Below are positions 1-8,508 of a DNA stretch of 64,000 nucleotides, one piece after another (position 1 is the stretch's first letter; each line of letters starts with the position of its first letter). The stretch is from assembly GCA_030550515.1 (NCBI GenBank), contig JAUQPE010000010.1:1-64000 (forward strand). The letters are read 5' to 3'. The DNA comes from Thermotogota bacterium. Lineage in GTDB: Bacteria > Thermotogota > Thermotogae > Thermotogales > Thermotogaceae. Position numbers and translations under genes: made by a program. The notes beneath the pieces were generated by a model. It did not search any database. It saw nothing but the letters and a program-made list of their open reading frames with translations, and had not been told where the DNA came from.

Positions 1-1
1 G

Positions 2-205
2 ATGGAGAAAAAGAGGTACATCGGAGAAGCAAAGATCCTTGGAAAGAATCACATGACCGTGTACGATCCCATTTTGGACGAAAGGGGGGAAGTCGTAGGG
101 ATCCTGTTCGTTGGCGTGCCCATGGAGGAGGAGACCCCGGGAATTCCCGGGGTCTTTTCATCTGCTCAGAACCCACGAGGCGATTTCCTCCACGACCTCC
201 GGTGA
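2..205 (+). CDS. End of a Cache-type sensor domain protein (partial at left edge)
   Basis: This frame is open from the window edge, so the protein probably begins upstream. Its first 45 residues resemble the end of a single-Cache ligand-binding domain as found in chemoreceptors and sensor kinases: a GEAKILGK segment, then YDPILDERGEVVGILFVGVP, the usual final strand and turn. No transmembrane helix, HAMP or signalling domain follows. The frame instead runs through a strong hairpin terminator and 48 bases into the oppositely oriented hydrolase gene before its stop. Either the protein naturally ends in a Cache domain with a short tail, or it is a decayed receptor. The family call rests on a short match and the reading frame is certain only up to the hairpin. 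Confidence 0.45.
   Translation: MEKKRYIGEAKILGKNHMTVYDPILDERGEVVGILFVGVPMEEETPGIPGVFSSAQNPRGDFLHDLR
133..158 (+). terminator. Intrinsic terminator
   Basis: A perfect 22-base palindrome (left arm GACCCCGGGAA) is followed by TTTT on the plus strand. It lies inside the open frame of the Cache-type protein and directly after the stop codon of the convergent hydrolase gene, so it ends plus-strand transcription here. The minus-strand side lacks a T tract. Confidence 0.7.
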
Positions 206-1468
206 GACGTTACCGGGTTGGTAGTACTCGAAGGGGGTGGGAAGACCCTCTCCAAAGATGAACAAGTGGTTCAACCCCTCAAGCAGTTTGAAACCAGAGT
301 TTGGCTTGTCCCTCAAACCTTGTTCCCACAAGAGGAAGTCTTCCACCGTGACCTGGTAGTCCCTCGTGCCTTGGAGGATCAAAATTGGAACCTCAAGGGA
401 GCGGGCGGTCTCGATGGGATCGTAGTCGAGTAGGTCTTCCCAATAAACTTTCGAGGCGCCGAACACGATCTCCGATTCTCCGATCTCCCTCCTTCTTATC
501 CTTTCGATCTGCTCGGCCAACTCTCGAAGTTGCCTTTCCTCGTCTTCGTCCACGACACCGTCCAGAGAGAACAGGTATTCCACTTGCCGCAAGAGGTTGA
601 CAAGGTAAAATCCCCTCGCAGCCGGTGCGAGGAGTATCAGCCCCGCCAGCTCCTTCGTTTCGAGCGCGATCCTTGGGGCTATCGTTCCTCCCAAGCTGTG
701 ACCAAGAAGGTAAATCCTGTTTCTATCGACCTTATCGTGTTTCCTCAGGTATTCGATCGCCGCCATCGCGTCCTCCACGAGCTCTTCTCTCACGGTGAAC
801 TCGTTCAGAATCTTCGCGCATTCCTCCGGGTAAACCTTCGTGCGCTTGTCGAACCTCAAAACGGCTATTCCTTTGCTCGCAAGACCCCACGCGATGTCCC
901 TGAACGGTTTGTTCGGTCCCTGGGTTACGTCCCTGTCAACGGGACCAGAACCTGGTACCAGAACGACCGCAGGGAAAGGCCCCTCTCCTTTGGGAAGGCT
1001 GAGCGTTGCGGGAAGCCTCCACTTCCCCTCTCCTATCACGCACTCGAATTCTTCGAAAGACCCCAAGTCGACGTATTCGGGGATCCTGTAACCTCTGCGC
1101 TCCACGTAAGGCAAAAACACAAACTCCAAGATCCGCGCGTTTTGATCGAAGACGATCCTCGCGTCGAGTAGAGCCCCTTCGAACTCACACCCCGCGTAGA
1201 CAACGGAAAACCCGTGTTCGACGATCGTGAGTTTTCTGTCGATACGGACAAACTTTCCAACCATCTCTTCCACCGATTTCCAAACCTCTCCAAGGGTTCT
1301 ACCAGATTTTGCCAGCACGTCTTTCAGAGATTCCGAAAGCATCTCCTGGACCTCTTCGTGTTTTCCAGAAGCGAGACTTTCCAAAAACGCCGCAGCCCTC
1401 TCCTCCAGATCCAGCGCAAAACCCAAAGAAACCGTGAGTATGGCAAACAACACCAGCACCTTTTTCAT
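158..1468 (-). CDS. Exported alpha/beta hydrolase with N-terminal DUF3887-like domain
   Basis: A 436-residue protein with a signal peptide (MKKVLVLFAILTVSLGFA) that should be secreted or periplasmic. Residues from about 20 to 125 look like the DUF3887 domain that often precedes serine esterases. The remainder is an alpha/beta hydrolase: oxyanion region VLVPGSGPVDRD, nucleophile elbow GHSLGG, an acidic residue in QGTRDYQV and the histidine in GLNHLF near the C-terminus. The substrate is probably a carboxylic ester, but nothing in the sequence fixes it. It is the last gene of a minus-strand operon, 9 bases after another hydrolase. The ATG is preceded by GAGGTGAG at good spacing. Confidence 0.85.
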   Translation of the reverse strand: MKKVLVLFAILTVSLGFALDLEERAAAFLESLASGKHEEVQEMLSESLKDVLAKSGRTLGEVWKSVEEMVGKFVRIDRKLTIVEHGFSVVYAGCEFEGALLDARIVFDQNARILEFVFLPYVERRGYRIPEYVDLGSFEEFECVIGEGKWRLPATLSLPKGEGPFPAVVLVPGSGPVDRDVTQGPNKPFRDIAWGLASKGIAVLRFDKRTKVYPEECAKILNEFTVREELVEDAMAAIEYLRKHDKVDRNRIYLLGHSLGGTIAPRIALETKELAGLILLAPAARGFYLVNLLRQVEYLFSLDGVVDEDEERQLRELAEQIERIRRREIGESEIVFGASKVYWEDLLDYDPIETARSLEVPILILQGTRDYQVTVEDFLLWEQGLRDKPNSGFKLLEGLNHLFIFGEGLPTPFEYYQPGNVSPEVVEEIASWVLSR

Positions 1469-1477
1469 GCTCTCACC

Positions 1478-2230
1478 TCACAAAAGCCAGTTTATCACGG
1501 CATTCGTTACGGCCTCTCTTTCCACGTCGTTCGTCAAGACGTGACCGGATTCTTCGAAGACCAGGAGTTTCTTATTCTCGGTCTTGACGTTCTTGTAGAT
1601 GAACTCGGCCGCCTCGAGTGGAACCACGTCGTCCCTTCGGGCCGCGATCACGAGCGTGTCGGACGTAACCTGTTTGACGCACTTTCTCGCCATTCTCATG
1701 ATCTTGTGGAGGTGCGAGATTTGCTTTGGCCAATGGTAAGACCAGTACTCCTTCCTGAGGTATTCGAGATCGGGGTCTTCGAAGTTTTCCTCACTTTCCT
1801 TCGGTATCCTGTTCCTGAAGAGTCCTACGAGCCACGCGATGGACACGCGCCAGTCCCGAACGTGCGTGGCGGCCGCCAAGGTCACCAGTTTTTTCGGTTT
1901 CAACGCGGCAGCCAACACGATGGCGATCGCCCCTCCCATGGAGAGCCCCACCACGCTCACCTCATCGCAGACAGCGGAAAGGTCGTAGTATGCATCGAAC
2001 GCCCTCCTCAACCAATCTCTTGAGCCCGTTTTCAGGAAGTCTTCACCGCAAGTTCCATGTCCCGGGAGCCTGGGAACGGAGACCGTGAAACCCATCTCGT
2101 GTACCCTATTCGCCATGTACTCGAAGTCGTGCGGGGAACCGGTAAAACCGTGTACGAAGAGCACACCCCTCTTTCCTCCACCCATGAAGATGGGTGTCGC
2201 CTTCCTCACGGTCCTGCAGGGTGGGTACAC
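1478..2230 (-). CDS. Carboxylesterase / monoacylglycerol-lipase-like hydrolase
   Basis: About 250 residues with no signal peptide, so cytoplasmic. The fold is the compact carboxylesterase type: FVHGFTGSPHDFE (oxyanion loop), PRLPGHG, the nucleophile motif GLSMGG, an aspartate in AARRDDVVP and the histidine in ESGHVLTND. This pattern matches the EstD / Est30 and monoglyceride lipase group, which cleave short- to medium-chain esters. A GTG start at 2230 is preferred because GGAGGT lies 8 bases upstream; the GTG nine bases earlier overlaps that ribosome binding site. It follows the helicase gene by about 20 bases and precedes the exported hydrolase, so the two hydrolases are cotranscribed. The family is clear, the substrate is not. 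Confidence 0.85.
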   Translation of the reverse strand: MYPPCRTVRKATPIFMGGGKRGVLFVHGFTGSPHDFEYMANRVHEMGFTVSVPRLPGHGTCGEDFLKTGSRDWLRRAFDAYYDLSAVCDEVSVVGLSMGGAIAIVLAAALKPKKLVTLAAATHVRDWRVSIAWLVGLFRNRIPKESEENFEDPDLEYLRKEYWSYHWPKQISHLHKIMRMARKCVKQVTSDTLVIAARRDDVVPLEAAEFIYKNVKTENKKLLVFEESGHVLTNDVEREAVTNAVINWLL

Positions 2231-2251
2231 GGAGTGCACACCTCCTTCCCA

Positions 2252-4201
2252 TCAGAGCGCCACATACGTTCCTTTCTCTTTGACAAAGTTTATGAATCTG
2301 CTGTAGGTGGGATGGACGGAGAGGGTAGAAGAATCGCCAACCACGATCAACTTCCTCTTCGCCCTCGTGAGGGACACGTTCAACCTCCTCAAGTCGTTCA
2401 AGAAACCGATCTCTCCCTCGAGGTTCGAGCGCACGAAGGAGATCACGATCACCTCTTTTTCCCTTCCCTGAAAGCCATCCACGCTGTGCACTTCGACCTC
2501 CCCCGGGAGGAGGGAATCCAAGAGGTCCACCTGGTCGTCGTAGGGGGTGATCACACCCACCCATTCTTCCTTCACTCCCACTTCCAACAGCTTTTCTACG
2601 ATCTCCGTCACCAGCCGAGCCTCCAGGTGGTTTTCTCGGGAAGTGGACCCTTCCCTTTGCCTTTCGAACCTATCCTCCCTTCCCCTCGTATCGATGAAAA
2701 CGAGGACGTTTTTGGGAGAGATCACGGCGTTCCAAAACTCGTCGAAAACGGCATCTTTCACATCCAAATCTGCAAGCGTGATGTGGCGAACACTCCCGTC
2801 GGCGAGCAGTTTCCCGGCGTAGAACTCGCGGTTTGGAAACTCCATCAACAGCTCGTTCATCCTGTACTGAACGTTGAGGAGGGACGATTTCTCACCGTAC
2901 AGGTTCATGAGCCTTTCGAAAAGGGTTTCCGAAAGTTCCTTCGCCTCTTCGGAGAGGATCGTCGGAGGAAGCTGTCTGTGGTCGCCGGCGAGGACGAACC
3001 TTTCTCCCCTGGAAAGGGGTATGAGGATGCTCGGAATCGTGGCCTGGGAAGCCTCGTCCACGACCACCACGTCGAACTCAAAACCCTCCAAAACTTCGAG
3101 CGCCACAGAGGAGTTCGTCGAAAGCACAACCTCGGCTTCGTCGAGGATCTTCCGCGCCAACTCTTCCTCCTCTTCCTCTATCGTCTCCACGACGCTCTGG
3201 ATCTTTCTGTTGATCTTTATCCACTCGGCCAACTCTCTCATCTTCTCCCTCGAGATGCCCCTCGCTCCCCTTCCCTTCGCAGCGTACTTCAGGATCTTCT
3301 CGTCGCTGAGGCCTCTTCTGATGGATGGGATCGGCCTTACGTACCTATCCCTCTCCTCCACCAAGGAAGCGAGTTCCTCCCTGAGCTTTTGGATGAACAC
3401 GTCGTTTGCGATTTGGTGAGCCAGAGTGGATTCGACGAGGTGTTTGGAAACACGTGAAGGGTGTCCCACGCGCACGAGCTTCACGACTCCCCAGAGTCTC
3501 TCAACCAAGTTGTCGACGGCCATGTTGCTCTCGGCCGTCACCAGCACTTTCCGTCCCCGCGCCACCTCTTGTCTCACGTATTCCGCAAGCGTTCTCGTCT
3601 TTCCCGTTCCGAAGGGACCGTGCACGAGAAAGAAATCGTCGCTGCCAAGTGCGAGCGAAATGGCCCTCCTTTGACTCTCGTTGAGCTCCTTATCGAACGG
3701 TTCGAAGTTTTCCGCTCGACCTTGGGAAGGCTGAGCGAAACCGAGCAGGAATTCCAACACCCGCTCGCCTTGTGGTGACAGGTTCACGAGGTTTTCGATT
3801 TGTCTTCTGTAGGTGATGTCGCTCACGTAGAGGTCAAGCCGAACGTCTTTCAACTTCCAGGCGGGAAGTCTGTCGACGGCAACCGTGATGAACCTGTTTC
3901 CCTTTTCCACCACGACGCCTGTGTAATTACTCTTCAACGGGTCTCCCTTGCTGATCAACACGACGTCGCCGGGACCTATGTTCGTGTCGATTTCCTTTCT
4001 TCTTCCAAAGCGAACCAGGTAGTAACCGAACTCTTCGCCCGCGAAATGCCCCTGGAGTCCCAAAACGGCGTTGCCTTTCTCTTCCCTCTCTTCACCCGTG
4101 AGCTTGCTCATCTCTTGAAGCATCGCGGAAATCTCCGCGTCCCTCTCCAGCTTCACGAGCTTTATCAGTCTGTCCACGAACTCCTCCAGTTCTTTCCTCA
4201 C
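2252..4201 (-). CDS. UPF1/IGHMBP2-like superfamily 1B helicase
   Basis: A 649-residue DNA/RNA helicase, the length I recall for T. maritima TM0005. The first ~190 residues form the accessory N-terminal region, with a beta-barrel-like stretch around GPGDVVLISKGDP. Helicase motifs follow in order: Q-like LNESQRRAI, Walker A GPFGTGKT, motif II VVDEASQ, motif III LAGDHRQLPP, motif IV NVQYRMNE, motif V VDGFQGREK and motif VI NVSLTRAK. These define the UPF1-type SF1B group, which translocate 5' to 3' on single strands using ATP. The GTG start at 4201 overlaps the TGA of the epimerase gene (GTGA) and has GGTGAGG upstream; any longer version would lie inside the epimerase gene. Role in replication, repair or RNA handling is unknown. 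Confidence 0.9.
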   Translation of the reverse strand: MRKELEEFVDRLIKLVKLERDAEISAMLQEMSKLTGEEREEKGNAVLGLQGHFAGEEFGYYLVRFGRRKEIDTNIGPGDVVLISKGDPLKSNYTGVVVEKGNRFITVAVDRLPAWKLKDVRLDLYVSDITYRRQIENLVNLSPQGERVLEFLLGFAQPSQGRAENFEPFDKELNESQRRAISLALGSDDFFLVHGPFGTGKTRTLAEYVRQEVARGRKVLVTAESNMAVDNLVERLWGVVKLVRVGHPSRVSKHLVESTLAHQIANDVFIQKLREELASLVEERDRYVRPIPSIRRGLSDEKILKYAAKGRGARGISREKMRELAEWIKINRKIQSVVETIEEEEEELARKILDEAEVVLSTNSSVALEVLEGFEFDVVVVDEASQATIPSILIPLSRGERFVLAGDHRQLPPTILSEEAKELSETLFERLMNLYGEKSSLLNVQYRMNELLMEFPNREFYAGKLLADGSVRHITLADLDVKDAVFDEFWNAVISPKNVLVFIDTRGREDRFERQREGSTSRENHLEARLVTEIVEKLLEVGVKEEWVGVITPYDDQVDLLDSLLPGEVEVHSVDGFQGREKEVIVISFVRSNLEGEIGFLNDLRRLNVSLTRAKRKLIVVGDSSTLSVHPTYSRFINFVKEKGTYVAL

Positions 4202-5235
4202 CGGCTCCTCACCCTCATCTTCGGTCCATCTTGGACGAACTTCCCTCTGAAGCTTCCTTCCTTCATCATCAAGTGACTGTCCAAGTCGTGAAATTCGAAG
4301 GCACCCGTTCCGAGGGCGAAATGAACGCTTTGGTTGATCCCAAGGCTGGACTCTCCCATGCAACCTATCATCAGTTTCAGGCCACCAGACTTTGCGATCT
4401 CAACAATTGCGAGTGCGTCGGAGATCCCGGATTTCATGAGTTTTATGTTCACGTAATCGACCGCCTCTTCCTTGACGAGACGCATCACGTCGTACTTGGT
4501 CCTGGCCGATTCGTCGGCGGCCACCGGAAAGGGAGAATGGAAGCGCACGTATTTTAGACCTTCTATGTCTTCCCTCCTGACGGGTTGTTCGTACACGGCT
4601 ACGTCGATCCCCATCTGGTAAACCTTCCTGGCGAACTCCACAGCTTCCTTCGGCGTGTAGCCCATGTTCGCATCGACGATGTACTCGGCACCCTTCGTGA
4701 CCCTGTATATCTCGGCCATCGCCTCGATGTCTTCCCTCAGGTTCTCCCCAACCTTGATCTTTATCACCCTGAACCCCTCTCGGAAGATACCTATTGCCTC
4801 TTCGACACGGTTTTCGATGGTGTCTATACCCACCGTCTTGTCGGTCTCTATCTCCTCTTTGGCACCACCCAGCAGGTGACACACTTCAAGTCCCACTTCT
4901 TCCGCTAGGGCGTCCAACACGGCGAACTGAAGCGCTGCCTTCAGACTCGGAAAGGCGAACAACCTGTCCGTCATGTCGAAGATCCTTCTGTAATTCTTCA
5001 CGTCCTGTCCCAAGAGCATTTCCCGCACGAAATGTTCGAGTGCGAGGATCGACTCGACGCGTTCGCCGTTCACCCTGAACGACGGCGACGCCTCGCCGAA
5101 TCCCCTCACACCGCTCTCCAGGACCAACTCGACCTCGACGTTTCTGGATTCGGAAGAAACGCTTCCCGTGATGTGAAAAGGCTTGAAGTACTCGTAAGTC
5201 TTCAAGGAAAATTTCACGTCGACGATCTTGCTCAA
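4198..5235 (-). CDS. L-Ala-D/L-Glu (dipeptide) epimerase
   Basis: A 345-residue enolase-superfamily enzyme that epimerises L-Ala-D/L-Glu and similar dipeptides released from peptidoglycan, in the cytoplasm. Active-site residues are all visible: the KxK pair K159/K161 in VIKIKVG, magnesium ligands D188 (VDANMG), E216 (YEQP) and D241 (AADES), and the second catalytic lysine K265 in NIKLMKSG. Length and motifs match the characterised T. maritima enzyme TM0006. The start is TTG with GGAGGTG seven bases upstream, one base after the stop of the transglutaminase-like gene, so the two genes are probably translationally coupled. It also overlaps the helicase start by 4 bases. Confidence 0.93.
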   Translation of the reverse strand: MSKIVDVKFSLKTYEYFKPFHITGSVSSESRNVEVELVLESGVRGFGEASPSFRVNGERVESILALEHFVREMLLGQDVKNYRRIFDMTDRLFAFPSLKAALQFAVLDALAEEVGLEVCHLLGGAKEEIETDKTVGIDTIENRVEEAIGIFREGFRVIKIKVGENLREDIEAMAEIYRVTKGAEYIVDANMGYTPKEAVEFARKVYQMGIDVAVYEQPVRREDIEGLKYVRFHSPFPVAADESARTKYDVMRLVKEEAVDYVNIKLMKSGISDALAIVEIAKSGGLKLMIGCMGESSLGINQSVHFALGTGAFEFHDLDSHLMMKEGSFRGKFVQDGPKMRVRSR

Positions 5236-5236
5236 C

Positions 5237-6553
5237 TCATATCACCTCCTCGAAACTGACGATCCTGAGCTCGCTTTCAAACTTCACCCTCCCCCATTCC
5301 GCCTCGACTTCTCCGACTTGGTTGTCGCATGGATCGTTCCTCACGAACTTGGTGGGAGGCACAAAATCCTTCATGAAATCCGAGTTGGCCACCATCCTGA
5401 AACCGTCGAGGTTCCCAAAGTAAAAATTCCTCAACCTCTCGCTCTCCCTTCTGGCCCCACCGAAGGACAGGTCCACAGGAAGCCACCCGTACGGTCTCAC
5501 GTAGAAGAGTGCCCAGTCGTGGGGCGAAGCGAAGATGGGGTTGGCGTACCAACCGGACTGCCACCTCGCCGGGACGTTCGCTATGCGACACATGGTGATG
5601 AAGAGCAAGGCTTGGAAGCCGCAGTCCCCTTTGAGGTTCCTGGCGACGAATTCCGATATGTTCTCGTAGAGAGAGTACGGCCTCACGTAAGAGTACCGCA
5701 CGTGGGTCGTGATCCAGTCGTAGATTTTCTTGGCTTTGAGGTACGGGTTCTCCTCGGCTCCAACCACACTCTCCGTGAGCCACTTCAAGTACGGGGTGAA
5801 CACGATGTGGGGAGGCTCTTCTTTCAGGAAAGGCTTGAGCGGTTCTTCCCAAACCTTTTCTGGATCCACTTTGTTCACCCACTCTTCGATCGTGTACTCG
5901 AACTCCACGAAGTATTCCTTTTCCTCCCCCTCCATGTAGATGGTCCTCTGGGGCGCTTCGTTTGGGGCAAGGAAGAAGCCCCTGTGGCTGACCTCCACGA
6001 GCCTCACGTCGCCGACTTGAAGTTCCTCCTTTGGGAAGGGAAGCCAGACTTTGAACCTTCCTTCCCTCTCGTCCTCGACCCGCAAGGTGATCCTAGCCCT
6101 CACGCGGTATTTCTTCGGCTTGTCTCCTCCCAGAAGGGCCTCGATCCTCCTGTTCAGGAGTTCGCGGACCTTCTCCACCTCGGGATCCTTCTTCATCCTT
6201 TCCCTGTACTCCGGAAGGGCGAAACCTAGATTTTCGACGAACCTCTTCTCGAACCTTCTCTCCCCTTCCACAACGATGTAGTCGAGCAGTCCTTCTTCGA
6301 GGAGCTTTCCGAATTCGTCTTCCGTGAAATCCGGTATCCGTTCTTTCAAACGTTCCAAGGCCTCTTTCTCGTCGTACGGGTAGTCCTCCAAAATCCTTTC
6401 GATCCTTTCCTTTTCGTATTCGAGCCTTCTTCTCATCAAAAGTGGTATGGGGTTTTCAAGGTAACGCTCTATCAGTTTCAAGGCCCTCGAGAAGTTCCCA
6501 AGTCCCTCTTCCCTGATCACGTCCTCTGGTAGGCCGCAGACCATGTGTTCCAT
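5237..6553 (-). CDS. Transglutaminase-like cysteine peptidase/amidase
   Basis: A 438-residue cytoplasmic protein (no signal peptide). Residues 1 to ~150 are helical and charged and I do not recognise them. A beta-rich segment follows (about 150-245), then a transglutaminase-like core with the Cys-His-Asp triad in order: cysteine in KGDCGFQ, histidine in SPHDWALFY and aspartate in LPVDLSFGG. Such cores hydrolyse or transfer amide bonds; many bacterial ones are peptidases. The ATG at 6553 has AAAGGAGGG 6 bases upstream. It is the first gene of the operon with the dipeptide epimerase, which suggests a role in handling cell-wall-derived peptides. That is inference from context only. Confidence 0.8.
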   Translation of the reverse strand: MEHMVCGLPEDVIREEGLGNFSRALKLIERYLENPIPLLMRRRLEYEKERIERILEDYPYDEKEALERLKERIPDFTEDEFGKLLEEGLLDYIVVEGERRFEKRFVENLGFALPEYRERMKKDPEVEKVRELLNRRIEALLGGDKPKKYRVRARITLRVEDEREGRFKVWLPFPKEELQVGDVRLVEVSHRGFFLAPNEAPQRTIYMEGEEKEYFVEFEYTIEEWVNKVDPEKVWEEPLKPFLKEEPPHIVFTPYLKWLTESVVGAEENPYLKAKKIYDWITTHVRYSYVRPYSLYENISEFVARNLKGDCGFQALLFITMCRIANVPARWQSGWYANPIFASPHDWALFYVRPYGWLPVDLSFGGARRESERLRNFYFGNLDGFRMVANSDFMKDFVPPTKFVRNDPCDNQVGEVEAEWGRVKFESELRIVSFEEVI

Positions 6554-6606
6554 GTTCAACCCTCCTTTGCCCACAGTTATCATTGTATCTGGAAAGGGGT
6601 GGTGTT

Positions 6607-7284
6607 ATGTTTCTGGAACTTTCCCATGTCGTAACGGAGAAGGATCCCGTCTATCCCGACAACCCTCCAACTCGCCTGGAAAAGGTGGAAGAGATAGGAA
6701 GGGGAGGTGTCACCAATCTAACTATGATACACCATTTCAGCCACAACGGCACGCACGTCGACGCGCCCTATCACTTTTGCGAGGACGGGTGGAAGATGGA
6801 GGACATCCCCCTCGACCGCTTCGTCTTTGAGCGCCCCTTTCTTGTGAACAAGCCGAAGAAACCCGGTGAAAACTTCACGTTGTTGGACCTCGAAGGAATG
6901 AACGAGCTGGAGAGGGCGGATCTCATCATGTTCAGGTCCGGTTTCGACCGCCTCAGAAGGGAAGATTCCATCACCTACAGGTTCCTGTTTCCCGGTATCG
7001 ACGAGGAACTTGCGAGGTTTCTGAGGGAAGAACTTCCAAACCTCAAAGCGATCATGTTGGATTTCTTGAGCGCTGATTCTCTACTGGAAGGCGCGAGGAA
7101 GAACTTTCCCGCACACAGGTGGCTCCTCTGTCGACACCTCTCAGACAAGAGGCCGGTGTTGATCTTCGAAGACGTGAATCTGGAACCGCTGGTCGGCAGG
7201 AAAGTGGAACTGGTGATGGCGCTGCCGATCAGGTTCAGGGGGGCTGAAGCGGCACCCGTGAGCGTGGTGGCAAAGGTCTTCTGA
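6607..7284 (+). CDS. Cyclase-family metal-dependent hydrolase (kynurenine-formamidase-like)
   Basis: A 225-residue protein of the PF04199 cyclase family. The signature metal-binding motif HNGTHVDAPYHF (HxGTHxDxPxH) is intact, and LSHVVTEKDPVYP near the N-terminus is the usual first strand. Members hydrolyse amides or lactones, with kynurenine formamidase and isatin hydrolase as studied examples; no tryptophan catabolism genes are near, so the substrate is unknown. The ATG at 6607 follows a GGGGTGG stretch. The gene is divergent from the transglutaminase-like gene with about 50 bases between starts, and convergent with the PlsY-like gene, whose stop codon abuts its own (TGATCA). Confidence 0.85.
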   Translation: MFLELSHVVTEKDPVYPDNPPTRLEKVEEIGRGGVTNLTMIHHFSHNGTHVDAPYHFCEDGWKMEDIPLDRFVFERPFLVNKPKKPGENFTLLDLEGMNELERADLIMFRSGFDRLRREDSITYRFLFPGIDEELARFLREELPNLKAIMLDFLSADSLLEGARKNFPAHRWLLCRHLSDKRPVLIFEDVNLEPLVGRKVELVMALPIRFRGAEAAPVSVVAKVF

Positions 7285-8460
7285 TCAGGCGCCCAGAAGG
7301 CTCATCACCAAAGCGGAAAAGATCGGAACGGACACGTTGTCGTCGATGGAAAGCGGGATCACTTCGCAGACGGTGGAGGCTAGCGCACCAAGGAGCCCCG
7401 CCGTCAACCCCACAAACCCCAACGCGCTCGCCACGTGTGCCACGTAGACGGAAACGACCAGATACGCGAGCGAACCTTCCAAGGTCTTTTCGAACAATTT
7501 CCTCTTTCCAAAGGACATTCCGATGATCTTGGCGGCGAGATCTCCAAAGGTGAGGAAGCAACCGGAAACGAACGCGACACGAACATCGAAAAGCAAAAAG
7601 CTCAGCAAGATGCCGAGTAAGAAAAGTGTCATCGAAGAGACTCGCACGCGTTCCTTTTCCTTGAAGATCTTGAAGGGAACTTCGTTGTGGAAGAACTCGG
7701 AAACCCTCTTGCTGAAGAGCCTGATCACGTCCATCAACAAAAACAAAAGCAAGATGGCACCGTTGAGAAGCAAGAAATTTCCTTTTCCCATCTTCAAACC
7801 CAGTACCAACAAGGCAATGGCGGCGGGTCTTATCAGAACCCTCCAAACCCTCGTCCCCTCGGAAAACCTTATCAACTTCTGATCCAGGGTGTTCTTCAAA
7901 TTTATGAGGAACAACGTGAAAATGAGTAACAGGACAAACCAAGCGTCTTTTATCGTTCTCAACCACAACAGCACGCCGAGTGCTGGCAACACGAAAAGCC
8001 CAACCACGTCACCCCTTCTCGAAGACCAAAGGATCACGAGGACGATGGAAAGGAGCACGAGAAAATCTAAGAGAAGCACGCGTAATGGGAGGACCAACCA
8101 ATGGTTCCACAGGAAAAACAAAAGCAAGCCAACCGTGGTCGCCGCTCCCTTTCCACCGCGAAACTGGAGATAGAAGGGAAACACGTGTCCCAGAATCGCA
8201 GAATAACCGCTCAGGTAGGCGACCCAGTGGGGTGCCCCTAGGGATCTCGCAAAAGAGAGCGCCATGATACCTTTCGTGGTGTCGTAGAGGGCCGTTACCG
8301 CCGCCGGCCACAAACCGACCGCCCTGTAGACGTTCGTCGTACCTGCGTGGTAGGTCCCAACGTTTCTGATGTCGATCCCGAGGATCCACTTGGTGAGGAA
8401 ATAAGCCGGAAGAAAACTTCCAAGCAGGTACCCCGTGATCAGGGCCAAAAAGACACTCAC
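7285..8460 (-). CDS. PlsY-like acyltransferase fused to polyprenol/diacylglycerol-kinase-like domain
   Basis: A 391-residue polytopic membrane protein with two recognisable halves. Residues 1 to ~200 match PlsY, which transfers acyl groups from acyl-phosphate to glycerol-3-phosphate: GYLLGSFLPAY, a glycine-rich loop ending GTTNVYR, then GHVFPFYLQFRGGKGAAT. Residues ~205-391 match the dolichol/phytol kinase family (COG0170), CTP-dependent lipid kinases, with FGDLAAKIIG, FGKRKLFEKTLEGS and CEVIPLSIDDNVSVPI. The first PlsY motif is unusual (GTYHAGTTN where GSGNIGATN is typical). The GTG at 8460 is chosen because GAGGTG lies 9 bases upstream; a TTG at 8508 would put the start inside the terminator hairpin of the preceding gene. 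It may follow readthrough from the ferritin-like gene. Confidence 0.8.
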   Translation of the reverse strand: MSVFLALITGYLLGSFLPAYFLTKWILGIDIRNVGTYHAGTTNVYRAVGLWPAAVTALYDTTKGIMALSFARSLGAPHWVAYLSGYSAILGHVFPFYLQFRGGKGAATTVGLLLFFLWNHWLVLPLRVLLLDFLVLLSIVLVILWSSRRGDVVGLFVLPALGVLLWLRTIKDAWFVLLLIFTLFLINLKNTLDQKLIRFSEGTRVWRVLIRPAAIALLVLGLKMGKGNFLLLNGAILLLFLLMDVIRLFSKRVSEFFHNEVPFKIFKEKERVRVSSMTLFLLGILLSFLLFDVRVAFVSGCFLTFGDLAAKIIGMSFGKRKLFEKTLEGSLAYLVVSVYVAHVASALGFVGLTAGLLGALASTVCEVIPLSIDDNVSVPIFSALVMSLLGA

Positions 8461-8475
8461 ACCCAACGACACCTC

Positions 8476-8505
8476 GAGGAAGGCCCACCGTGAAAGGGTG
8501 GGCCT
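8476..8505 (-). terminator. Hairpin after the ferritin-like gene
   Basis: On the minus strand, arms AGGCCCACC and GGTGGGCCT enclose a 7-base loop directly after the stop codon at 8509. The following tract is TTCCTCG, a poor T run, so this may be a weak terminator or an RNA-stabilising hairpin that allows transcription into the PlsY-like gene. Confidence 0.5.
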
Positions 8506-8508
8506 CAA

